Shown here piece by piece: positions 1-8,468 of a DNA stretch of 64,000 nucleotides (position 1 is its first letter; each line of letters begins with the position of its first letter). The notes beneath the pieces are model-generated. The model was not told the origin of the DNA. It saw only the letters and a list, made by a program, of their open reading frames with translations, and did not search any database. The stretch is from SIG77 sp045589595 (GTDB lineage: Bacteria; Verrucomicrobiota; Lentisphaeria; Victivallales; UBA1829), in the NCBI GenBank assembly GCA_045589595.1, contig JAZNPK010000026.1, positions 41,425 to 105,424 of the forward strand. Reading direction: 5' to 3'. A program made the position numbers and the translations under genes.

Positions 1-431
1 GCGATCTCTGGATCACCATGCGTGAGATCCTGACAGAATATCCCGCAGAACGCATCGGGATCTGCTACGACTCCGGTCACGCCAACAGCAATACCCTGAA
101 ACAGATGGATTTCCTCGAAGAAAACAAGGACCGGCTGGAAGCACTCCACCTCCACGATAACGACGGAAACGGCGACCTGCATCAGCCCCCGTTCTTCGGA
201 AGCGTTGACTGGGAACGGCTCGCCGGGATCATCGGAACAAGCAAGTCTTATACCCGCCCCGTCAGCTTCGAACTTGCAATGTGCAATACCCCGTTCTATG
301 ATCGCGAAAAAAGCGAAAAGAATGAACCACAGACCGATGAAGCCGTCCGCACATTCCTCGCAGACGCTTATCAGAGATGTCTGAAGTTTGCAAATATGGT
401 TCAGGATGTGCGCACCCTGAAACAGAGCTGA
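1..431 (+). CDS. Sugar phosphate isomerase/epimerase (3' part)
   Basis: This gene runs in from upstream of the window; the open frame is already running at base 3, so the ATG at 18 is internal. The visible 143 or so residues resemble the C-terminal part of xylose-isomerase-like TIM-barrel enzymes (AP endonuclease family 2 fold). The motif YDSGHAN followed by LHLHDNDG supplies His/Asp residues that usually bind the divalent metal in this fold, and a late ELAM segment supplies a Glu. Members isomerise or epimerise sugars or sugar phosphates in the cytoplasm; the substrate cannot be told from this fragment. The stop codon is followed after 21 nt by a cloverleaf element and then by the convergent cysK-like gene. 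Confidence 0.75.
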   Translation, partial: DLWITMREILTEYPAERIGICYDSGHANSNTLKQMDFLEENKDRLEALHLHDNDGNGDLHQPPFFGSVDWERLAGIIGTSKSYTRPVSFELAMCNTPFYDREKSEKNEPQTDEAVRTFLADAYQRCLKFANMVQDVRTLKQS

Positions 432-452
432 TCATAACCACTGTAAACGGAT

Positions 453-543
453 GCGGGGCACAGCACCACGCCCGGAAAACCGGGCGTGAGACCGGACTTG
501 TCCGGTCAGCGGCGGCAGACGCCGCCGCGGTGCTGTGCCCCGC
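453..543. repeat. Cloverleaf element 1 (outer stem plus three hairpins)
   Basis: The outer stem is 453-467 paired with 529-543, 15 bp with no mismatch. It encloses three perfect hairpins: 468-475/480-487 (8 bp, loop AAAA), 490-496/501-507 (7 bp, loop CTTG) and 509-516/521-528 (8 bp, loop AGAC). Unpaired linkers are 0, 2, 1 and 0 nt, so almost every base is in a stem or a four-base loop, giving a compact four-way junction in single-stranded DNA or RNA. It lies between two convergent genes, 21 nt after one stop codon and 23 nt after the other. There is no T-tract, so it is not a standard intrinsic terminator. It shares its architecture, not its sequence, with the elements at 19958, 22463 and 51922. 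Confidence 0.9.
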
Positions 544-566
544 GTCTTTGCGGTATATCTTCTGAT

Positions 567-1493
567 TTAAGCCTCAAAGAGCCAGCTGGAGAGATACCGT
601 TCTCCGCTGTCGGGCAGGATCGCAAGGATGCGTTTATTTTTATTTTCGGGGCGTTTTGCCAGTTCGAGAGCGGCGTACAATGCGGCGCCGCCGGAGATGC
701 CGATAAGGATCCCTTCCTGCGCGGCGCAAGCGCGTGCGATCCTTCCGGCGTCCCCGTGATGGACATCCATTACTTCGTCCACGAGACTTCTGTCCAGGTT
801 GGCGGGAATGAAATTTGCACCGATGCCTTGGATCTTATGGGGTGCTGCAGTGCCGCCGTTGAGAACGGGTGAATCTGCGGGTTCCACAGCAACGGTATAG
901 AGGTCCGGATTTTTTGATTTGAGATATTTTGCCGTGCCGGTGAGGGTTCCGCCTGTGCCGACGCCGGCAACAAAAATATCCAGTTTGCCCCCGCAATCGT
1001 TCCAGATTTCCGGACCGGTTGCCGCTTCGTGTGCTGCGGGATTTGCCGGATTTTCAAACTGCTGCGGCATCCATGATCCGGGATTTTCTGCAAGGATCTC
1101 CTGAGCTTTGGCGATGGAGCCCGTCATACCGTCGGCGCCGGGTGTCAGAACGATCTCTGCGCCGAATGCTGCAAGCAGTTTCCGCCGTTCAATGCTCATG
1201 GTATCGGGCATCGTCAGGATCAGTTTATATCCTTTGACGGCGGCGGCGACAGCGAGACCGATCCCTGTATTTCCGCTGGTTGGTTCCACGATCAATGCAC
1301 CGGGTTTCAGGATCCCCTGCTGTTCTGCGGTTTCCACCATCGCGATCCCGACTCTGTCCTTGACGCTTCCGCCGGGATTCCCGGATTCGATCTTGACCAG
1401 CACTTCTGCCGCACCGTCCACGTTGAGTTTACCGATCCGTACGACCGGCGTATTGCCCACTGTTTCGAGAACTGAATTTTTAATGTTTTCCAT
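567..1493 (-). CDS. cysK: Cysteine synthase A
   Basis: A 308-residue PLP-dependent O-acetylserine sulfhydrylase, which makes cysteine from O-acetylserine and sulfide in the cytoplasm. The PLP lysine is in SVKDR (about residue 45), the substrate loop TSGNTG is at about 72-77, the phosphate-binding glycine loop is GTGGT, and the C-terminal PDSGERYLS block is typical of the family. Length is normal. The start is set by a GAGGTG ribosome-binding site about 9 nt upstream. A strong terminator hairpin for the upstream operon lies just ahead of it (1511-1548), so it either has its own promoter, which I could not define, or depends on read-through. Its stop faces cloverleaf element 1. The related cystathionine beta-synthase is less likely, given the short length and absence of an extra domain. 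Confidence 0.93.
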   Translation of the reverse strand: MENIKNSVLETVGNTPVVRIGKLNVDGAAEVLVKIESGNPGGSVKDRVGIAMVETAEQQGILKPGALIVEPTSGNTGIGLAVAAAVKGYKLILTMPDTMSIERRKLLAAFGAEIVLTPGADGMTGSIAKAQEILAENPGSWMPQQFENPANPAAHEAATGPEIWNDCGGKLDIFVAGVGTGGTLTGTAKYLKSKNPDLYTVAVEPADSPVLNGGTAAPHKIQGIGANFIPANLDRSLVDEVMDVHHGDAGRIARACAAQEGILIGISGGAALYAALELAKRPENKNKRILAILPDSGERYLSSWLFEA

Positions 1494-1510
1494 AAGATGA
1501 TCACCTCAAT

Positions 1511-1548
1511 AAAAAAGGGATAAAACCGCTTTACTGATTTTATCCCTT
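1511..1548 (-). terminator. Intrinsic terminator of the LamG/TPR operon
   Basis: On the minus strand an 11-bp perfect stem (1538-1548 with 1515-1525) closes a 12-nt loop and is followed by a T-run. It lies about 30 nt after the stop of the TPR gene and just before the cysK-like start, so it could also limit read-through into that gene. Confidence 0.8.
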
Positions 1549-1576
1549 GACTGTTTGATGTCAGACGGCAGAATGA

Positions 1577-2950
1577 TCAGTCAAGATCCAGACCGCCTTC
1601 CAGAATATCTTCCGATTCGTTTTTCATCAGATCGGCAACATTCTGCGGTTTCTTTTTCTTGGTGTCTTTGCCATCATCGAAGGGACGCAGTGCGTCAAAC
1701 TTTTTGATTTTGACAACAGGTCCCTTACCGGCTGCGGCAGCTTCCTCGTTGAGTCTCTTGGCTCTTGCCGCATGGAGATCGTCCAGAACTTTCTTGCCGC
1801 CGCTGAACCATTTCAGACGGTTGATCCAGTGTTTGCACTGTGCAGGGCGGGCGTCGTCAGCCATACCCAGTTCGATGAGTGCTTCGTCATACATACCGAG
1901 CGCCATGGAGTAGTCGCCGTTGCCGTAGTAAGATGCACCCAGTGCCATACAGGTATCAGCCAGACTGTACTGATATTTGTACAGCTGTTCAAAAACTTCA
2001 ATGGCTTCCCGGTATTCTTCCAGCTTCAGATGGCTGTTGCCCTGAAGTTCTTTGACTTTTGACCAGGATTGCTGGTTGAGCTGTTTGTTGCCGAGGTTGG
2101 CATATTTGCTGGCAAGATCGACCACTTCACGATAACGTTTCAGGTCGTACGCCGCCTGTGCAAGACTGATCAGCGCCTGCGTATAACGGTTGCCGCGACG
2201 GAGTGTCATCGCCTTCATGTAGTAATCGCGCATTTCCTTGTACTGTTCTTCGGAGGGGCGGTAGTACCAGCCGTGACCCTTGAGAAGAATATCGCCCATT
2301 TTCAGATAAGCTCTCGCTCTGCGGGAAGGGGCGAGCGTTTTCATGGCGAGCATGGTCTTGATGCTTTCCATTGCGCCTGCCATATTGTTCATTTCCAGAA
2401 GCAGATTCGCCTGTGCGATAAGCATATCCTGTTTTTCAAAATCATTCAGTTCGGGATGCGCCAACAGCTGTTTGTACATATCCACTTCTTTGTACCACAG
2501 ATTCTGGGCATGATACACGTCCAGCATACGCAGCATGACCTGCTTTTTCTGTTTGGGGTCAAGACCGGGCATCGCCAGGAGTTTTTCCCATTCTCTGAAG
2601 GATGTGCCGGGAAACATCCAGTTTGCACGTGGTTCCGCCATGAGAGATTCATAGAACGCCTGAGACTTCATTTCCTTGGAAACGGCAGGAGATTCACGCA
2701 GCTTGGCGGAAAAACTGGAAAGGTATTCCGGATTTTTGAGCTTCTTTGCCAGATCGAAACCTTTGCTGTAAAGTTCCGCTTTTTTCTTTTCGTCCTTGGT
2801 CAGTTCAGCCGCTTTCAACCAGAAATCCATACGCGATTCCATGGATGTCGCACTTTCGGCTTTTTGCAATGTATCCGTGAATTCATCGGCAAATGCCGGA
2901 AAACTCAACGCGGAAACAAGACAGAGAGTCAGTAATGTTCTGTGTTTCAT
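1577..2950 (-). CDS. Exported TPR-repeat protein
   Basis: A 457-residue protein with a classical signal peptide (Lys/Arg, hydrophobic core, AFA cleavage site near residue 22). The rest is helical with tetratricopeptide-like repeats, for example segments around residues 230-350 with the A-x-x-x-Y/A-x-x-x-D spacing; the tail (about 400-457) is basic and then acidic and probably disordered. TPR arrays mediate protein-protein contacts, here presumably in the periplasm. It is the last gene of a three-gene operon: the preceding LamG gene ends one base before this ATG (TAA-G-ATG), which suggests translational coupling. Its partner is plausibly one of the two LamG proteins, which is an inference from order alone. 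No enzymatic motif is visible. Confidence 0.75.
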   Translation of the reverse strand: MKHRTLLTLCLVSALSFPAFADEFTDTLQKAESATSMESRMDFWLKAAELTKDEKKKAELYSKGFDLAKKLKNPEYLSSFSAKLRESPAVSKEMKSQAFYESLMAEPRANWMFPGTSFREWEKLLAMPGLDPKQKKQVMLRMLDVYHAQNLWYKEVDMYKQLLAHPELNDFEKQDMLIAQANLLLEMNNMAGAMESIKTMLAMKTLAPSRRARAYLKMGDILLKGHGWYYRPSEEQYKEMRDYYMKAMTLRRGNRYTQALISLAQAAYDLKRYREVVDLASKYANLGNKQLNQQSWSKVKELQGNSHLKLEEYREAIEVFEQLYKYQYSLADTCMALGASYYGNGDYSMALGMYDEALIELGMADDARPAQCKHWINRLKWFSGGKKVLDDLHAARAKRLNEEAAAAGKGPVVKIKKFDALRPFDDGKDTKKKKPQNVADLMKNESEDILEGGLDLD

Positions 2951-2951
2951 C

Positions 2952-5591
2952 TTATTTCATTTCCTTTCCAAGAAGTTTCATCATTCCTAAAATGTGGGGT
3001 ATCATTTCGTCTCTCATGGCATAAAGATCCTGAGGGAACGGATAAGGCAGATTCCGGAACCAGGCGATCGCTTTACGGGCTGCAACCGCATTTTCGATTT
3101 TGCCGGATTCAAAACATTCTCTCGCCAGCAGATTGATCAGCGTTGCATAACGGACATCGTCTGTGCCCTCACGCATACCGTTGATGGCAAGCGCATTGAT
3201 GGCAGGTCCCCGGGGCGTGTCAATGGTGAAACGGAAGGGACGGTATGTGGTATCATAACCGAATCTGTGGTTCCATGTGTGATAACGGCTGGCATTGTAT
3301 GCAAGTTCCATCCAGCCGTCATAGTTGGCACGATACATTTTCATACCGTGGCTGCGGCGCATCAGGTCCGGGTTGTCCGGTCCGATAAAGGGTCCGCAGT
3401 AGCAGAACAGATACCCGCCGATGGCGTGCCAGCGGCTGGAAAGATCACGGGAAACAACTGCCGCCTGATGGTGATACATTTCGTGAGACGGCATATTCCG
3501 GAAGTTGTTGTGCCAGCCGGAGGATTCCACACGCCCGCCTTTGCGGAAGATGTAGTCGCGGAAATAGGACATGAAGCGCATGCTGCTTGCTGACGTAGCT
3601 TCGTCCATCCCGTAGAAGTAACCGCGCTGATACGGAATGTCATTGTCATCCAATGCTTTCAACGCGTTATCAACATCTTTCTTGAAGATCGCGGTTTCTT
3701 TTTCCATACGCTCCGGCGTACACAGATCTTCAAGAGAGACTTTCGCAGAATGTGCTTCCAGTGTCAGCCCGCCTCTGTCAGCGGCACCCATGTGCATATT
3801 TCTGGTGGTGATGCCGAATTCTTTCATCATCTTCATCGTTTCTTTGAAATATTCATTTTTTCCGCTGAGACCGGGGCCACTGATCATATACCCGGCGGAC
3901 ATGTCACGGATACCATGCTTCAACTGGTTTTTCGTGTGGATCAGTGCGCGTTCACGGGCTTTATCAATATCTTTGAGTTCATTGACCAACTGACCGTAGA
4001 AGTCGGAGCCGTGCAGATGGGTGTGATATTCTTCTTCCAGATTGTGCTGCGTGCGGGGCAGGGGAAGATCAAAAGGCAGCACATTCATTTCGATTTTTGC
4101 CGTTCCGGCATCGACACCGTCCGCTTTCATCTTCAACGTGCCGCGGTAGATCCCCGCAGGCGTTCCTTTGGGTGCATGAAGCGTCAGCCAGAACTGATTA
4201 CCTCTGCCGTGACGGAGTTTCACCGGCTGGAGCGTATCTGCATCGTAAGCAGGTTCAAACGCATACACAAAGGGCGGATGCTTCAGAACACTGCCGGGTT
4301 CACAGATGTCAACATACTTGACGCCGTCCGGATAGTTGAGACGCAGATAATTGATTTTGGTGCGTTCATCCACGCGGATCAGTTCTTCATCGTTCAGCAG
4401 CAGGGACGGCACATAATGACCGTGTCCGTTGAAGTAGGAGTTCCAGGGCGGCTGGAACCAGCATTTGACCAGTTTCAATTCCTGATCCGCTGCCGGAAGG
4501 ACCGTACCGGATTCGTGTTTGAGATCGGAAAGTTCAAATTCAAATTTTTCAATGTTCTTATAAGGATGAACAATGAAGGAGATACTTTCATAAGCATCTT
4601 TCGCCGTTCTGACCTTCAGCGTATCCGTATAGACCGGGTCGGGCGGATAGGCTTCCGGCAGACGGATGATGGGGCTGATGGCGCGGACCTGCATCAGCGC
4701 AAACGGAGAATTTTTCAGATCCGTTTTCGCCATGGCATTGACCGCAGGAACCAGCCGTTCCGTCATGGAAAGACGCTTGGAAAACGCGTCAAAATCGATC
4801 ATCGTGATCTTTTTTGCCGCATAACTTTTGTCCAGTTCGGAACGGAGAGAATCGTACATGACCTTTGCCGCCGGAGCATCCTGAAGGATCTTGTCGAGTC
4901 TGGCGACAAGCGCTTTGTAAAGAGGTTCCGTCATTTCCATATTGAGGAATGTCTGGGGATCGATCATCGTGTTGTGGATCTCCAGACCGGAGATCTTGCC
5001 TTTGAATTTGCCGATGGAGGAGTAACCCTGACGGAGCGGAAAACGTTTTCCCTGAGCGCCCACATTCAACACCGGATAACCGTTGACAAACAGCTGGGTG
5101 TTGCGTTTTTCCAGAGAATAAAGGAATGCCACATGATTCCAGCGGCCGGTCGTGACGGTGCCGGTCGTTCCGATAGACATCGGTGAAACGGTGTTCATTC
5201 TGAAATTGAATGCACTGTCAGATGTCAGCGCTAAACCGAAGCCAGTGTCGTTTCCGGCAAGGTTTTCGCCCTTCGGCTGAAATTCATCAAAATAGACCCA
5301 GAAAGAAACCGTCGTTTCAAAACCATCCAGTTTCGCCCGGACATTTTTCAGATCAAGATTGGCAACGCTCTGGAGCGTACCGTCAAAAGCAAATGCCTTC
5401 GTGCCGGGCAGGGGACCTTCCACGACTTTCAAGCCGCTCCGCCCCGGTTTGATGGAAACTTGTCCGGTCTTGTCAACATAGTGACCTTCCGGCGATACGG
5501 TGAACTCATTGAAGTCTGCAAGTTGTGCTGCTGAAAGAGCCACCGGCAGCGCCGAAAGAACAGCGGCGATCGTTAAACGGAATTTTTTCAT
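2952..5591 (-). CDS. Exported LamG-domain protein with glycoside-hydrolase-like C-terminal half
   Basis: An 879-residue secreted protein. Residues 1-21 form a signal peptide (MKKFRLTIAAVLSALPVALS). Residues of roughly 30-215 look like a LamG/concanavalin-A-like carbohydrate-binding domain (FWVYFDEF, GRWNHVAFLYS, LFVNGYPV, SIGKFKGKISGLEIHN). The C-terminal half resembles large DUF4091-type, TIM-barrel glycoside-hydrolase-like proteins of PVC bacteria and Bacteroidota, including a late GTDDVRYATL segment where those proteins carry a similar acidic motif. Catalytic residues cannot be assigned. It is a paralogue of the gene immediately upstream (5616-8315), sharing long stretches such as WNSYFNGHGHYVPSLLLND. 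Likely role: binding or hydrolysing host or dietary glycans outside the cytoplasm. Substrate unknown. Confidence 0.7.
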   Translation of the reverse strand: MKKFRLTIAAVLSALPVALSAAQLADFNEFTVSPEGHYVDKTGQVSIKPGRSGLKVVEGPLPGTKAFAFDGTLQSVANLDLKNVRAKLDGFETTVSFWVYFDEFQPKGENLAGNDTGFGLALTSDSAFNFRMNTVSPMSIGTTGTVTTGRWNHVAFLYSLEKRNTQLFVNGYPVLNVGAQGKRFPLRQGYSSIGKFKGKISGLEIHNTMIDPQTFLNMEMTEPLYKALVARLDKILQDAPAAKVMYDSLRSELDKSYAAKKITMIDFDAFSKRLSMTERLVPAVNAMAKTDLKNSPFALMQVRAISPIIRLPEAYPPDPVYTDTLKVRTAKDAYESISFIVHPYKNIEKFEFELSDLKHESGTVLPAADQELKLVKCWFQPPWNSYFNGHGHYVPSLLLNDEELIRVDERTKINYLRLNYPDGVKYVDICEPGSVLKHPPFVYAFEPAYDADTLQPVKLRHGRGNQFWLTLHAPKGTPAGIYRGTLKMKADGVDAGTAKIEMNVLPFDLPLPRTQHNLEEEYHTHLHGSDFYGQLVNELKDIDKARERALIHTKNQLKHGIRDMSAGYMISGPGLSGKNEYFKETMKMMKEFGITTRNMHMGAADRGGLTLEAHSAKVSLEDLCTPERMEKETAIFKKDVDNALKALDDNDIPYQRGYFYGMDEATSASSMRFMSYFRDYIFRKGGRVESSGWHNNFRNMPSHEMYHHQAAVVSRDLSSRWHAIGGYLFCYCGPFIGPDNPDLMRRSHGMKMYRANYDGWMELAYNASRYHTWNHRFGYDTTYRPFRFTIDTPRGPAINALAINGMREGTDDVRYATLINLLARECFESGKIENAVAARKAIAWFRNLPYPFPQDLYAMRDEMIPHILGMMKLLGKEMK

Positions 5592-5615
5592 AAGGTATTC
5601 TTTGCTCCTTTATCT

Positions 5616-8315
5616 TCAATCTGTGGATTTGCCAAGTAATTTTCTCATTGTAAGGATATGGTGAGTCAGACCGACGCGGGTCCCGTCCAGATCTTCCGGT
5701 GAAGGCATCGGAAGATTCCGGAACCAGGCGATCGCTTTGCGGGCTGCGACAATATTTTCCGGTTTTTTGCTGGCAAAACATTCTTCTGCCAACTGGTACA
5801 TGAGCGTGGCATAACGGATGTCATCCTGACCACGCTGGATCCCGCGGAATGCGATGGTGTAGATCAGCGGTCCTTTGATCGTGGGCGTGAGAACACGGAA
5901 GGGACGGTACGTTGTGTCGTATCCGAAACGGTGGTTCCACGCATGATATCTTCCGCCTTCGTATGCCAGTTCCCACCAGCCGTCGTAGTTGTTGCGGTAC
6001 ATATTCAGACCGTGAGTACGGCGCATCAGATGCGGGTTGTCCGGCCCGATGAACGGTCCGCAGTAACAGGTGATCATCGCACCGATGGCGTGCCAGCGGT
6101 CCGCATTGTGACGGGAAACATACGCCGCCGTTGTGTGGTATGTTTCGTGGCTGGGGTCGTTCCGGAAGTTGTTTTCCCAACCGGTTGACATGGATTGCAT
6201 GCCGTTCCGGTAAACGATATCGCGGAAGGGCATCATGGACCGCAGCGTTCCAGCCGACTGTGCTTCGTCAACCCCGTAGAAATAAACCACATCCCGTCTG
6301 CCGACATGCTTGTCGATGAGTGGCGCGATCTTGTTGATTCTTTCTGTCAGATCATCCAGTTCTTTCTGGACAACTTCAACTGTGGCAACTTCCTCCAGCG
6401 GTTTTTTTTCGAAGGCTGATGCACGCAGTGTGCCGGAAAGCGCAGCACCGCCGTTGATCGCCAGGATTTCAAGATCAAGTTTCTTCTGCATATTCACGGT
6501 CTTGATGAAGGCGTCCGGATTATTGGGATCGATCGTGAACGGCTGGGTGAACAGACTGTGTTTCCACTGATGATAAATGTTGTCCCACGTCATTTTTTCC
6601 GCCAGCTGCGGATCTTTCAGACGCTCGGTCAGTTCAATGATCTGCATTTTGCTGGAAAGATGAGCAAAGAAAGGTTTTTTGAGGTCAAACTGCGTCCGGG
6701 GCATGGGCAGCGTAAAGGGCAGGACATTCAGGGAAAGAGTCGCCGTACCGATTTCATTGCCGTTTTCCGTGATCTTTATATTTCCTTTATATTGACCCGC
6801 TTTCGCATCTTTCGGTACTTGAAGCGTCAGCCACATCTGACGGTTTCTGCCGAATTTGCAGTCCACCGGCAGCAGTTCATCCGTATCCCAGACCGGTTCA
6901 AATGCCCAGTCAAACGCACGGTATTTCAGTACACTGCCCGGCTCGCAGATGTTGTGGTACTCGATACCGGACGGATAATAGAATTTGAGATAATTGATCT
7001 TGGTTCGCTCATCCACGCGGATCATATCCGGGTCGTTCAGCAGCAGAGACGGCACATAGTGACCGTGTCCGTTGAAGTAGGAGTTCCACCACGGCTGATA
7101 CCAGCACTGGACATGTTTGAGTTCCATTTGTTTTTTGGGAATGACAGCGCCGCCGGGACCGGTGAGATCGCCGAATTCAAATGCCACCTGAGAAACATCG
7201 CGGTAAGGAAAAAATACATACGATACCGATACAAATTCACCCTTCGCCGCCTCCGTGCGGAGATTGGAAGTGAACCGGGGATCTGACGGGAATGTCAGCG
7301 GGGTACGGATCTCCGGACTGACCGCCTTGACCTGGATCAGGGCAAGGGGCGTATTTTTCAACGGCGTTTTTGCCAGCAGTTTTGTGCCGGGAGCCAACTG
7401 TTCCAGAAGGCGGATGCGGCGCAGGAACGTATTGTACTGTTCCAGCGGGATCTTTTTGGCAGCGATCGCCTGATCCAGTTCTTTGGTCAGACCGTCCACC
7501 ATCATTCTGGCGCCGGGGGAGTTGCCGCCGCGTTTCAACTGTTCGGTCAGCGTATCCCGCAGTTCTTTTTCCATATTCGGCTGAATTTCGATATTCAGGA
7601 ACTGATCCGGCGGGATCGCTTTGTCCCAGATCTTCAGGTCGGCAAGAGCGCCCTTGAAGGAACCGATGTTGATGACATTGTATTTCTGACGCAGCGGAAA
7701 ATAGATCCCGACGCCCGCTGTACTTGTCACAGGGAACCCGTTGAAATAGATAAGGCGGATCCGTTTTTCTTTGGAATAAATCACCGCCACATGATTCCAG
7801 CGACCGGCGTTCAGGTCGCCGCCGCCGCTGATCCCCGGTCCGCCATGGGCGCGGATATCAAAATGACCGGAGTCCATGCTCCGGACATCCATGCCGGGGA
7901 CCGGACTGTTTCCGGCAAGCCGGGAGTCCAGTTTTGTATTCTGGATCTCATCACAGCGGAACCAGAAGGAGAGCGCGTAGTCGAATCCGTCAATATTTTT
8001 GCCGAATTTGCCGAAATCAAGTCGCCCGACACCTTTTTTGGTACCGTCGAAAAGCATGGCTTTACCGCCGCTGGGACCGTTCACGATCTTCATGTTTTCG
8101 CCGGGAGTCAGCGTCACATTGCCGGTCTTGTCTTTGAACTTGCCGTCCTGTTCTGTCCAGCTGGTAAAATCCACAAGGGGTTTGTGGTTTTCCAGTTTCG
8201 GCAGTTTCAACTGTTTCGCCTTTGTCGGCATTTTTGTATCATGAGCCACCGCGTGCGCGCAACAGAACATTGCTGCAAGCACCGCAACGGCGAGTTTATG
8301 CCAAACGCATTTCAT
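5616..8315 (-). CDS. Exported LamG-domain protein, paralogue of the next gene
   Basis: An 899-residue secreted protein and first gene of its operon. It starts with a hydrophobic signal sequence ending near AHAVA (residues 1-25), followed by a LamG-like domain (about 45-250; FWFRCDEI, GRWNHVAVIYS, YFNGFPV, NIGSFKGALADLKIWD). A large C-terminal region is shared with its neighbour (WWNSYFNGHGHYVPSLLLND, RWHAIGAMITCYCGPFIGP, IAWFRNLPMP). The start is supported by a GAAAGGTG ribosome-binding site and a good promoter 48-76 nt upstream. The conserved Trp, His and Asp-rich blocks shared by both copies suggest a common active or ligand site. The family relationship is to DUF4091-like glycoside-hydrolase proteins; enzymatic activity is inferred, not shown. 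Confidence 0.7.
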   Translation of the reverse strand: MKCVWHKLAVAVLAAMFCCAHAVAHDTKMPTKAKQLKLPKLENHKPLVDFTSWTEQDGKFKDKTGNVTLTPGENMKIVNGPSGGKAMLFDGTKKGVGRLDFGKFGKNIDGFDYALSFWFRCDEIQNTKLDSRLAGNSPVPGMDVRSMDSGHFDIRAHGGPGISGGGDLNAGRWNHVAVIYSKEKRIRLIYFNGFPVTSTAGVGIYFPLRQKYNVINIGSFKGALADLKIWDKAIPPDQFLNIEIQPNMEKELRDTLTEQLKRGGNSPGARMMVDGLTKELDQAIAAKKIPLEQYNTFLRRIRLLEQLAPGTKLLAKTPLKNTPLALIQVKAVSPEIRTPLTFPSDPRFTSNLRTEAAKGEFVSVSYVFFPYRDVSQVAFEFGDLTGPGGAVIPKKQMELKHVQCWYQPWWNSYFNGHGHYVPSLLLNDPDMIRVDERTKINYLKFYYPSGIEYHNICEPGSVLKYRAFDWAFEPVWDTDELLPVDCKFGRNRQMWLTLQVPKDAKAGQYKGNIKITENGNEIGTATLSLNVLPFTLPMPRTQFDLKKPFFAHLSSKMQIIELTERLKDPQLAEKMTWDNIYHQWKHSLFTQPFTIDPNNPDAFIKTVNMQKKLDLEILAINGGAALSGTLRASAFEKKPLEEVATVEVVQKELDDLTERINKIAPLIDKHVGRRDVVYFYGVDEAQSAGTLRSMMPFRDIVYRNGMQSMSTGWENNFRNDPSHETYHTTAAYVSRHNADRWHAIGAMITCYCGPFIGPDNPHLMRRTHGLNMYRNNYDGWWELAYEGGRYHAWNHRFGYDTTYRPFRVLTPTIKGPLIYTIAFRGIQRGQDDIRYATLMYQLAEECFASKKPENIVAARKAIAWFRNLPMPSPEDLDGTRVGLTHHILTMRKLLGKSTD

Positions 8316-8362
8316 CGTGTTTGCACCTTTCGTGATGTCGTATGATTATTGCTTCACTTGGT

Positions 8363-8391
8363 ATAATAAGACGAAAAATGCTGAAAGTCAA
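8363..8391 (-). promoter_or_regulatory. Promoter of the LamG/TPR operon
   Basis: Minus strand: -35 TTGACT (8386-8391), a 17-nt spacer and -10 TATTAT (8363-8368), about 48 nt before the LamG start codon. Both boxes are close to the sigma70 consensus. Confidence 0.75.
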
Positions 8392-8468
8392 GTTGACCTT
8401 TTGCTTTTTTTGAAAAAAGTTTTGATTTTTTTTCCTGTTTTGCCAATGCGGACCGGAATTTTTCAAGA

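Noticed and set aside
453..543. Cloverleaf arms as ordinary Rho-independent terminators
   Set aside because: No T-tract follows any arm or the outer stem, and four separate stems in one closed junction are not needed for termination. A termination role is still possible by another route.
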